Positions 24,983 to 34,200 of a stretch of 64,000 nucleotides of DNA are shown here, piece by piece. The notes under the pieces are model-generated. The model ran no database searches and was not told the DNA's origin. It saw only the letters and a program-made list of their open reading frames with translations. The stretch comes from Sinorhizobium americanum (lineage in GTDB: Bacteria; Pseudomonadota; Alphaproteobacteria; Rhizobiales; Rhizobiaceae): assembly GCF_001651855.1 (NCBI RefSeq), contig NZ_LNQC01000037.1, positions 1 to 64,000 of the forward strand. The letters run 5' to 3'. Numbering within the stretch: the first letter of the stretch is position 1; every line of letters starts with the position of its first letter. A program made the position numbers and the translations under genes.

Positions 24983-26059
24983 TCATCTCTGCCGCGCTGC
25001 TTCCTGCGCCGCCTCTTGCTCAAATGGGATAGCAGCGATGAAACCGAGTTCAAGGAGCTGCCTTGACCCGGAGAACCGCACGGATTGCTCATCGGCAAAA
25101 TCGAATTCGCCGGTTTTCTCCAAGTCATCCAGCATCTTGCGGTAGATCGCGGCCCCATCGAAATATTGCCCGTCGCTGACCGCCTGCTCGATCTTCTCCC
25201 GGTAGTCGGAAAAGAACTTGAAATGCAGCAGCACCCCGGAAATCTCCAGGAAGTTTCGCTCGCACGGCAGCGGCTGGTGGATGCTGACGCTAAGGCTGCA
25301 ATTCCTGTCCCAGAAGATCAGCGGGTATTTGATGAGCTCCAATATATGCGCGAACTTGCGTTTGCGCGGGCCGCCCGTGATGCTTATCGCCCGCTTGGTG
25401 TAGCCGATTTCATATCCGGCGCCATCGAAATGATCGGCGATTTCCCACGGCATGCGGTGGTCATCGGTGCCAAGCGTGGCCGAGCCGAGCGGTTCGATCG
25501 GATACATGTCGATCATGGGAGCAGCGAGGCGCTTTTCGCCCCGCCGTTCGAGAACCTGTATGAGACTGTCGAGACGTTGATGCTCACAATCCTGATAGAT
25601 CAGGAATTCATCGGAATCGACATTGAGATACCAACGATCACCGCCGTAGCGATCGAACAGGGCCTCGCGCCACTCGCGGCCACGTCGAGCATCGCGGTAA
25701 CGCAGGGGTGACCGCCAAACATCGACGTCAGCTTGAGAAAGCAGGTATTCGCGTGTCCCGTCGGATGAAACGTCATCGACACAGATGAAACGCGAAACGC
25801 CAAGCTTCCTGTAATGCGCCAGGAAGGACGGCATCAGCTTTATGTCATTGTGTGTATTGAAAACGAGCGGAATGTCATTCTTGGCGAGGGGCCGATGTCC
25901 ACCTTCCCGAAGGCAGACGATCTCGATCGCGCGTCTTCTTTTGCGCACCCGGGCCATGAGCTTGTAGGTCTCATAACGGGTCACCAACCGGTCCAGAAGG
26001 CTCCTTGGGTTTCGCCCGGTGCCGGAAAGACGAAAAGGATAATGAAGATCGCCCACCAT
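24983..26059 (-). CDS. Family 2-like glycosyltransferase
   Basis: A 358-residue protein of the GT2-like group (Glyco_tranf_2_4 type). The nucleotide-binding strand is FICVDDVSSDGTREYLL, and the DxD equivalent is NVDSDEFLIY. Upstream, NTHNDIKLMPSFLAHYRKLG fits the family's opening. I chose the ATG at 26059, with GGAG just upstream; a GTG at 26164 lacks a site. No membrane helix is seen, so it is probably cytosolic. It lies 125 bases after a Stf0 sulfotransferase on the same strand, which suggests that both modify a surface glycan. Confidence 0.78.
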   Translation of the reverse strand: MVGDLHYPFRLSGTGRNPRSLLDRLVTRYETYKLMARVRKRRRAIEIVCLREGGHRPLAKNDIPLVFNTHNDIKLMPSFLAHYRKLGVSRFICVDDVSSDGTREYLLSQADVDVWRSPLRYRDARRGREWREALFDRYGGDRWYLNVDSDEFLIYQDCEHQRLDSLIQVLERRGEKRLAAPMIDMYPIEPLGSATLGTDDHRMPWEIADHFDGAGYEIGYTKRAISITGGPRKRKFAHILELIKYPLIFWDRNCSLSVSIHQPLPCERNFLEISGVLLHFKFFSDYREKIEQAVSDGQYFDGAAIYRKMLDDLEKTGEFDFADEQSVRFSGSRQLLELGFIAAIPFEQEAAQEAARQR

Positions 26060-26184
26060 GCACTCCAGTCGGCTGCCACGATGCGAGCGTTTATCGGCAT
26101 CGCTTCGAGAATTCAACTCCAGGGGAATAGGAGCGTGAGCGGCACCCTGCCCGCTCGCCGCCACCCGATTGCGAACCTGTCGCG

Positions 26185-26955
26185 TCAGAACGCGAAAGGA
26201 TGGCGCGGCTCGAGACTCCGCGTCGCCAGCTTGTAGAAGTTCTTGATCTTGCCGGGGATGTGTTCGCGTCGATCATAGGCGTCCAGCAAGTGTGCCGATC
26301 TGCGGTCCTCGTTGAACCGGGCTACCCATTTGTCGGTCAGGTCGTCACGCTGAACCGCCATCGATGTCTGAAGCTTGCCCGGCGGGGGCACCCCCAGATG
26401 CTCCGCAATGCAAGTGACAAACGGCGTTGGGCTTGCGACAAGGTCCTCATAGACGAACTCGGTGAATTTCGCACCGGTGAGATCGAGATAGCTCTGCCAG
26501 AAGCTATTGCTGTCGCGTATGTAGAAAAAGCATTTCGCGATTTCGTCGAAATTGTATTGGGGCTCGGCCTTGCTTTCGATGTGAGCAGCGAAACTGCGCG
26601 TTTGTCTTGCCCGGGCATAGGAGATTGCTTGGCGCAGCGTATCCTTGCGCCGCAAGAAGATGAGCGCCACGTCATGCACGGAAAGGCAATATTGTATGAA
26701 GTCCATGCCGTATTTTTCACGCGTGACGAAAAGATGATTGGGGAAGATCTTCAGCCCGAAATTTCCATTATCGCTGGAACTCTTTCTGATAATTTCGTCG
26801 AAGAACGCCTCCCACGACAATGAACCGGCATCAAGACGATGGATTTTCGGCGACAGCCATTCGCTCGACCGCCCCATGTTCCCCGAACCATTGATGAGTG
26901 AGCCGAGCCAGTTGGAGCCGCTTCTCGCCTCGGTCAAAAGTAGATAGCCGCGCAT
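26185..26955 (-). CDS. Stf0-family sulfotransferase
   Basis: A 256-residue PAPS-dependent sulfotransferase. The 5'-phosphosulfate loop is LLTEARSGSNWLGSLI at the N-terminus, and the 3'-phosphate-binding segment is LRRKDTLRQAISYARARQ near residue 100. The catalytic-base region falls near SSEWLSP. The length suits Stf0 enzymes such as the lipopolysaccharide sulfotransferase LpsS of Sinorhizobium meliloti, so a surface polysaccharide is a likely acceptor; identity with LpsS is not claimed. GGAGAA precedes the ATG. Confidence 0.85.
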   Translation of the reverse strand: MRGYLLLTEARSGSNWLGSLINGSGNMGRSSEWLSPKIHRLDAGSLSWEAFFDEIIRKSSSDNGNFGLKIFPNHLFVTREKYGMDFIQYCLSVHDVALIFLRRKDTLRQAISYARARQTRSFAAHIESKAEPQYNFDEIAKCFFYIRDSNSFWQSYLDLTGAKFTEFVYEDLVASPTPFVTCIAEHLGVPPPGKLQTSMAVQRDDLTDKWVARFNEDRRSAHLLDAYDRREHIPGKIKNFYKLATRSLEPRHPFAF

Positions 26956-27228
26956 AATTCTCCATTCGATTCGCCGTGCAGCCTCCCCAGCCGGCGCGTG
27001 TTCTAGTCAAAAATGTCGGCGTTTTTTGGAGCGTACCGTCCGCTTCAGCGGGAGAGCACCGGCAACTGGAGCATTGACGCCGACCACCGATAAATTCGCG
27101 GAGCGCGCTTGCGGGCCGTTGGTTCCGAAGGGCGAAGAATTTTTTGCCAAAATTTTGCAGAGGGTGCTGGACAAGCCGGGCCAACGCCATTATACGCCCC
27201 ACCAGATCGCTGCGACGCGGTCTTGGAC

Positions 27229-27304
<76 letters not shown>

Positions 27305-27467
27305 AAAACTTAAAAAAACTAACACTTTACAGAAATCATAGCCGGAATATTCCTGGCGAATGCTCGCATTTTCGCGAGTGCCGAAATCTGCACCTCTGGT
27401 AGCCCGCAAATGCGTATCGACGAACGTCTTGCCGCCGAGCTGGCTTTCGCAGCGCCGTCAGCGCGAT

Positions 27468-29819
27468 CTACCCATAACGACGGCTGCCATTCACGTCCTT
27501 GCCGACGATCTCACGGATAATGGTCAAGGTTTCCCTGGCGGCTTCCTTTGGTGCCAAGGCCGTGTCTGCGACATTGCTCACCAGCTTCGTCATGTCATGG
27601 TCGATCTTCTTCTCGGACCATTGCTTGCCCTTGGCGACGGTGATGTAGACCGAGTAGGCGTGGTGCATGGTTCCGGGCCGCTCACCGATGATGTGAAGAA
27701 TCCCCCTGAAGCTGTTGGGATCCGCATTTTCGAAAAGCACTTCACCGATCCGGTAGCCGGCCCGCACCCTTCCGCTGGTGACCATGATGTTCTTGTCGCC
27801 CATCGTGACGCCCGCCTCGGCGAGCAACCGGCGCATTTCCTCGAGGTAAGGCGCGAGATGTCCTTCGTCCATGATGGCTTTGGCGTTCAGACCGTCCGAG
27901 ATGACGATCTGGCCCTTGGGCATGCCGTCTCCCCACGCATCTCTTATTCTTTCGATCTCCGCGACTGCTTCGGGACTGAGCGTTTCACCTGTGTTCGGGT
28001 GGGCAATGTAGTCGTTGCGGTCCTTGGACAGGGTGCGGACGGGCACGACGTCGGGTACGGCGGCGATAAACTCCGGCGTGAGCTCGGCCCAGAGAGACTG
28101 CTTGGCGTCGTCGTAGAGGGCCTTCACCTTGGCCGCGAGCGTTGGATTGAGGTCCCAGATTTTCTCCCCGTGCCCCGTAGCCAGGTCGACACCTCTTGCT
28201 TCAACTTCCCGCATCTTCCGGTCGCCCTCGACGTAAATAGCATCCTTGGAACGGCCATCCCCTTTGGCGAGGCGATACTGGTAATACACCCAGAGGGGAT
28301 CTCCATAATTCGCTGTGTAGCTGTTGTCTTCGCCAACGATCCCGATCCGTTTGTAGAAGTCCCACATCGCATCGTTGACCTTGAAGCCAAATCTTTCCCT
28401 GATCCGCACGTGATCCTGGAACGAGGTGGAGAGATAGCTCAGCATCGGGTCGTTCTTGGTGGGCAGAGCAATCAGGTAAGCCGGATTGGCCGGCATGATC
28501 TGGTCCTGGCACCAGTCCAGGTCTTCAAGGCTGACCGTCATGTGCAAGGTCGTGCAGATATCCAGACCGATGGTAAGCCCATGGAGCTTGCCCATGACCA
28601 TGTCTTCGAGGCAGCACCTCACCAGCTGTTCGCGGCTCTTGAATACCTCCGGCCCAATGAAACCCGCAACATCGTTGACATGCAGCCATGCGCCGCTCGG
28701 CTGCACCTTCGCGAGTTCGATCCCGACCGCTCTGCTGAAGCCGTATTTTCTGGACTCGAGCACCATCATGTCGACGCCGTTTGCCACGCCGTTGGTGAAT
28801 TCCGAGCCCTGCCCGGTTTCGAAGTAGAGGCCGTATCTTTCCCCCTCCTTCGCGCGCGCGTACTTCAGGATTTTCTCATTGGTGATGTCGAAGATCTTGT
28901 TGCAGTCATCCGTCCCAGCAAGGCTCTGGAACATCGTGGAAACCGTTCCCGGGAAACTGTCGCTGACGTCGGCCTGGACATCGATGTGTGCGAGCACGCA
29001 CCAGGGAATCACTTCGCCAAGCCCGAAAGTATCGACGATATCCTTGAGCGCGCGTTCGACCGCGACGACGCTCGCGACCGTGCTGTCCACCGGATTGGTG
29101 CCGATGACGATGTCGCCAGTTGCATAGGAGAAGGCATCGAAAACCTGCCAGACGATGTCGTCGGGGTGGTCTGTCGGAGAATTGGGCTGGATCCGGGCGC
29201 CCATGTACCCCTTGGCACCCATCTTGGTGCCAGGCATTACGTTGAAGATCTTCTGGCTGAGGGCGACCAACTCCTCGTTGCTCATCAGTTTCGGGATAAA
29301 GCCGATCGTGTCGCTGGTCAGGCCATTCATGATGCCTTGGATGTTTTCCTCTGGTTCGGTCAGAAGAAATTCCTTCAGTTGTCCCATGGTCCAGGCCCTG
29401 ACCTTCTCATACTGGGTCTGGTCCGTGGTCTGCCAGATCAACTGTTGCAGATCGTCCTCAAACAACGGGCGCTGGTGGAGGTCTTCGATCTTCGTGTTTG
29501 CCAGAAGGGCGCGAGCGTTGCTTCGCGTCGTCTCATTCTCGGCCCCCACGCCAATCGCTTGATCTCCTTCCTTGAACGCGTTTGCGGCGCCGATCACCTG
29601 CTGGTAAGCCGTCTGATCAAACCCGCCTTTGATCCTGTCGACATAGGCAAAAACGTCCTCGCCCTGTTTTACCTCGTCAATTGCAAAGGCGCCTCCGGCA
29701 GGCGCCGCCCGGGCCGTATGGCTAGAGCTTGCGAGCGTGGCGGCGGCAGTTCCCGCCATCACCAGCAGATCTCGTCTGGAAATCCCGTCATGCTGATTGG
29801 AGAACCAGCCCTTGTTCAT
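27468..29819 (-). CDS. eutBC: Tat-exported EutB-EutC fusion, ethanolamine ammonia-lyase
   Basis: A 783-residue fusion of both subunits of the adenosylcobalamin enzyme that turns ethanolamine into acetaldehyde and ammonia. Residues 1-40 are a twin-arginine signal (ISRRDLLVMAGTAAATLASS, ending ARAA). The EutB part (about 50-540) has KGYMGARIQPNSPTDHPDD, GDIVIGTNPVDS and TKNDPMLSYLSTSFQDH, matching the substrate and cofactor pocket. The EutC part (about 600-775) has KGQIVISDGLNAKAI, SGRVRAGYRIGEVLF and IIGERPG. AAAGGA is well spaced for the ATG at 29819. Usual EutB (about 453) plus EutC (about 295) add up to this length. It is the last gene of the leftward string. Export of a B12 lyase is unexpected. 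Confidence 0.85.
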   Translation of the reverse strand: MNKGWFSNQHDGISRRDLLVMAGTAAATLASSSHTARAAPAGGAFAIDEVKQGEDVFAYVDRIKGGFDQTAYQQVIGAANAFKEGDQAIGVGAENETTRSNARALLANTKIEDLHQRPLFEDDLQQLIWQTTDQTQYEKVRAWTMGQLKEFLLTEPEENIQGIMNGLTSDTIGFIPKLMSNEELVALSQKIFNVMPGTKMGAKGYMGARIQPNSPTDHPDDIVWQVFDAFSYATGDIVIGTNPVDSTVASVVAVERALKDIVDTFGLGEVIPWCVLAHIDVQADVSDSFPGTVSTMFQSLAGTDDCNKIFDITNEKILKYARAKEGERYGLYFETGQGSEFTNGVANGVDMMVLESRKYGFSRAVGIELAKVQPSGAWLHVNDVAGFIGPEVFKSREQLVRCCLEDMVMGKLHGLTIGLDICTTLHMTVSLEDLDWCQDQIMPANPAYLIALPTKNDPMLSYLSTSFQDHVRIRERFGFKVNDAMWDFYKRIGIVGEDNSYTANYGDPLWVYYQYRLAKGDGRSKDAIYVEGDRKMREVEARGVDLATGHGEKIWDLNPTLAAKVKALYDDAKQSLWAELTPEFIAAVPDVVPVRTLSKDRNDYIAHPNTGETLSPEAVAEIERIRDAWGDGMPKGQIVISDGLNAKAIMDEGHLAPYLEEMRRLLAEAGVTMGDKNIMVTSGRVRAGYRIGEVLFENADPNSFRGILHIIGERPGTMHHAYSVYITVAKGKQWSEKKIDHDMTKLVSNVADTALAPKEAARETLTIIREIVGKDVNGSRRYG

Positions 29820-29908
29820 GGCCATTTCCTTTCCGGCGAAGATACCAGCGTGAGTCGATGGCCCAAGCCGCTACCCGCCCATAGGACACACATTGAGTTT
29901 CAACGGCC

Positions 29909-31228
29909 TCATAACCAGCCGCCCGAGAACCCGGCTCGCCTCAGTCCCACGACCAACGGCTCGCAGCGACGCATGATGTTCCACAGCAAACCGGTTCTGT
30001 AGTTTTCGATCATCAGCACGACGGGACCTTGGTCGATGCCGAAGTGATAGGGGCTCACCCACCACCCGGTTTCGCTGCCTTCCACGGCATAGGTCTGGTT
30101 GAAGGATGGTTTGAATCCGTAGAGCCGCGTCATGCCGAGATTCATCCGCGCACAGTTCCAGACGGTCGGGACGACGATTTCTGGTGCAAATGGCAGCGAA
30201 GCAACGACTGCCCACGGGCATACGGTTCCGTCGTCGGGCCCGTATGGCGCGCCGCGGGCGAGGTAGTCGAAGAATTCCCTGTCGACACCGTCTATGTTTC
30301 GCCTGGTCCAACCGGGCCCATCGCTGGCCGTGAACCCCCAGCAGTGCTCGCCATAGCCGGCAAAGTTCAAGGGATTGCGGATGGCGTATTCCTGCTGGAC
30401 AAAAGTCGCGTGCCGGCTGTTCTGGAAATAGTCGCTGTTGTGCTCCCGCATGAATGCGTCACGGATACCGCGAAAATCGATCCACATATGCGAAAGCTGG
30501 TGGGTGAACAGCGGCCCTGAATAGAGCAGTTCACGGCCATAGAGATTCCGCCACTCGTAGCTCTCGGTGTAGGCGGCATAGGATTCCGTCGGTAGCGGAT
30601 GAGTCGGTGAACCGAGGCCCAGGATGTAGAGGAGCAAGCCCTCGTCGTAGCCGCGCCATCGATAGGGAATGAACCCGCCTTCCGGCCTCCAGCCATGGGT
30701 GAGCGTGAGCCCGTGATCGCAGGCCCAGTTCCAGTCGGCGCGTTGGTAGAGCGCGTTTGCCAGGCGGCGGATTTCGGTCTCTTCCTCCGAACCCTCGTCA
30801 AAATAGGCGGCGACTGTCAGCGCTCCGGCGAAAAGGAACGCTGAATCGATCGTAGACAATTCACACTCCCACACGCGTCTGCCGGTCTCGATGTCAAGGA
30901 AATGATAGAAGAAGCCTTTGTAGCCGGACGCGTCGGGATCAGGTCCCTGGGGGCATTCCAGAAGACACCTTAGCCGTCGGCGCGCTATTTTCGCGGCGAA
31001 CTTGCGAATGATGATCCCCCGCTCCACGAGCACGGGGATTGTGGCAAGGGCCATCCCGATCGCGGCAATGCTCGCCGGAGCTTCGGGTTGCGTCTTGTCG
31101 CGAACAAGGCCGTTGTCCGGATTGGTGCAATGCAGATAGTAGAGGAGCGTCGTGAACTGCAGCCGAGCGAGATCCTGATCGGTCGGCATTCGGTTCAGAT
31201 CGGGATCGGTCGACAGCGATTCCGACAT
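29909..31228 (-). CDS. Glycoamylase-domain protein, GH144/NdvB middle-domain-like
   Basis: A 439-residue (alpha/alpha)6-type protein of the glycoamylase domain group (PF10091), which includes GH144 endo-beta-1,2-glucanases and the middle domain of cyclic beta-1,2-glucan synthase. Typical stretches are DASGYKGFFYHFLDIETGRR, WECELSTIDSAFLFAG, RWRGYDEGLLLYILGLGSP and LFTHQLSHMWIDFRGI, with ENYRTGLLW near the end. There is no signal peptide, so it acts in the cytosol. It starts 2 bases after the GH94 stop, so the two are coupled and likely act on the same beta-1,2-glucan. Confidence 0.78.
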   Translation of the reverse strand: MSESLSTDPDLNRMPTDQDLARLQFTTLLYYLHCTNPDNGLVRDKTQPEAPASIAAIGMALATIPVLVERGIIIRKFAAKIARRRLRCLLECPQGPDPDASGYKGFFYHFLDIETGRRVWECELSTIDSAFLFAGALTVAAYFDEGSEEETEIRRLANALYQRADWNWACDHGLTLTHGWRPEGGFIPYRWRGYDEGLLLYILGLGSPTHPLPTESYAAYTESYEWRNLYGRELLYSGPLFTHQLSHMWIDFRGIRDAFMREHNSDYFQNSRHATFVQQEYAIRNPLNFAGYGEHCWGFTASDGPGWTRRNIDGVDREFFDYLARGAPYGPDDGTVCPWAVVASLPFAPEIVVPTVWNCARMNLGMTRLYGFKPSFNQTYAVEGSETGWWVSPYHFGIDQGPVVLMIENYRTGLLWNIMRRCEPLVVGLRRAGFSGGWL

Positions 31229-31230
31229 GG

Positions 31231-34200
31231 CTAGCCGACCACCAGGCGGACTTCGTGGTTTCGTCCGTCGTCGACGAGTGGAATGCTACGTCCAGCGAGG
31301 TCCTCGCCGTCCACAGCCAGCGAGCGCCGCCCCCCGCCGGCTTCGGGATCCCGGGTCACCTCGATGTGATAGGTCGCGGCCCCCAACCGAAAGTCCACCT
31401 CGTACCCGGGCCACTGCGACGGAATGCACGGCTCGATGAAAAGATGATCTCCCTCTCGACGAATGCCGAGAATAGCTTCCAGGCCAACGCGATACAGCCA
31501 GCCGGCCGATCCTGTATACCACGTCCAGCCCCCCCGGCCGGTATGCGGAAACGCCCCATAGACGTCTGCGCTGACAACATAGGGTTCGACCATGTAACGC
31601 TCGGTGTCTTCCGGAGAAAGGGCATGGTTGATGGGGTTGAGCATGCTCCAGAGCTCAAATGCGCGGTCTCCATCCCCCAGCAATGCGGTGGCCCAAACGA
31701 CCCAGGCGGCCGCATGGGTATACTGGCCGCCATTCTCTCGGATTCCCGGCACGTAACCCTTTATGTAACCCGGCTGCAGCGCCCCCTTGTCGAAGGGAGG
31801 ATCGAAAAGCTGGATCAGCTTGTCTTCTGGACGAACAAGCTGCTTCCAAACCGCCCGCATTGCTTGGGAGGCGCGTTCGGGATCAGCGGCACCGGAGATT
31901 ACCGCCCATGCTTGGGGGATGGCGTCGATCTGGCACTCGTCATTCAGGCATGAGCCAAGGGGCGTGCCATCGTCGAAATATGCCCGGCGATACCAAGATC
32001 CGTCCCAGGCCTCGGCCTCCAACGAGGTGCGCAACGCCTCGGCGCGCTCGCGGCACCACGCTGCTCGCCCTTCGTCTCCCATTGCCGATGCGATGGTGGC
32101 AAATGCTTTAAGCACGGTCAGGAAGAACCACCCGTTCCACACGCTCTCGCCTTTCCCTCCGGCGCCCACCTTGTTCATGCCGTCGTTCCAGTCGCCCGTT
32201 CCCATGAGCGGAAGTCCATGGCTGCCGAGCCGGAAACCCCAATCCAGTGCACGGCAGCAGTGGTCGTAAAGCGTGCCACTTTCCTCGCTGACTTGAGGAG
32301 CGCCGAAACTCTCCTCCTGATCGTCGGCCAGTACCGGCGACGTGATGAAAGGAACCGGCTCGCTCAGAAGCTCATAGTCTCCTGTAACCGACACGTAGTG
32401 CTGGACGACGTAGGGCAGGAAATAGAGGTCATCGGTCATGCGGGTCCGCACCCCCACGCCCGACGGAGGATGCCACCAGTGCTGCACGTCTCCCTCTGTG
32501 AACTGACGCTCGGCGGCGCGAAGGATGTGGGCGCGCGCCTCGTCGGGCGCGCAATGCACAAGAGCGGCCACGTCCTGCAACTGGTCACGAAAGCCGTATG
32601 CGCCGCCGGACTGGTAGAAGCCTGTTCGCGCCCAGACGCGGCAACACAGCACCTGGTATAGCAGCCAGCGGTTCATCATGAGGTCAAAGGCGGTAGCGGG
32701 CGTTCGAACGGTAACCGAGCTCAAGAGCTGGTCCCATTGGCGAGAGACGGTCGCCAGGGAGTTTCGGGCACTCTCTGGCGCGGCATATTCACGGACGAGG
32801 CGGCGGACCTCGTCGAGGCTGTCTGCTTGCCCGAGCACGAAAACAATTTCGACGCTTTCGGCGGGGGCAACCGAGGTCTCGACCACGAGCGCAGCGCAGG
32901 GGTCGATCAGGGATCCAGCGCTGCCGCTGAGTTTGGAACCCGCCAGCCCCACCGGCTGAAAAACGGAACCGTTCCTGCCGAGAAACTCACGCCGGTCGCA
33001 GGTAAACGACCGCAACGGCGCGCTCGAGGCAGCGAATGCCAGCTTTCCGGAGAAATCACTCTCCCAGAGGTTCCGCGCAATGACGGCACCGGTGTCGGTG
33101 TCGAACTCACACGCCACCCGCCCGGAGGCGTTCTCACGCAGCGTACCGAGAACCCATTCGACGTAGTAGGTAACAGCAAGATTGCGCGTTTCCGTTCCAT
33201 CGTTGCGGATGGCGAGGCGGACGATCTTGATCGGTTCCGAGACCGGAACATGCACGGTCATTTCATGGTGCAGAAGCCTGCCAACGCCCTCGTAGCGACT
33301 GTAACCCTGCCCGTGCCTCACGGTGCTCGTCGACGCTTGCCCAAGAGGCAGCCGCGTCGGCGCCCAGACCTCTCCGGTTCGCTCGTCGCGCAAGTAGATG
33401 ATCTCACTCGGGGAATCCGAAACGGGATCGTTCGACCAGGGCGTGAGCCTGTTCAATTGGCTGTTGCCCGCCCAGCTGTAGCCAAGGCCGCTTTCGCTGG
33501 TCAGACAGCCGAACTCGCGATTGGCTATGACGTTGCACCAGGGTGTCGGCGTCTCTGCCCCGCCACCCGTCGCGACCACATACTCGCGTCCATCCCGCGT
33601 GAATCCGCCGCGCCCGTTCCAAAACAGCAGGTCGGTCCGTGCGGCCCCGCTCTGTTTCTCAGCAGCGTCACGGAAGTTCATCTCGGTGTGCTTCAAAGGC
33701 GAGAGCTTAGCAGTCGACTTCAGCTGATCGGCAAGCGATCCTCGGCTGCAACAAAGGACGACGCGCGCCGCAGCGGCGATGGCATCCGCTGAGGCACTCG
33801 AAATAGCGGACGGGGACAGGAGGTGAACGCCTCCGGGGCCGCAAGGCGCCCCCTCCATTTGGCCCTTCGCCTTGTCGCTCAACTGCATTGTCTCGATCGC
33901 GCCGCTCACGTCGAGCAGGGCAAGGTCGAAGGGAAGCCCACGGCTGGTGATGAAGGCGTGGGCGTCGATAACATGCTCGACGAGGGAGGTGGCGTGCGTC
34001 TGGTCGATGCGCAGCAGCATTATAGGGAGATCGCCGGATATCCCCACCGACCACAGGTTCCCAGTGCTCAGCGGCTCTTGTCTTAGAGCGTCGCTATCTC
34101 GAAGATCGGAATCAAAGAATGCCAGGCTTCCTGCGAGTTGATTGCAGACGTCCACCGTTTCCGGGGAGAGCTTAGAGGACGCGAGTTCCGTCGCATAGGT

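Noticed and set aside
27360..30002. 880-codon plus-strand open frame
   Set aside because: It is the antisense shadow of the EutB-EutC gene, a result of high GC. It matches no family and has no ribosome site.
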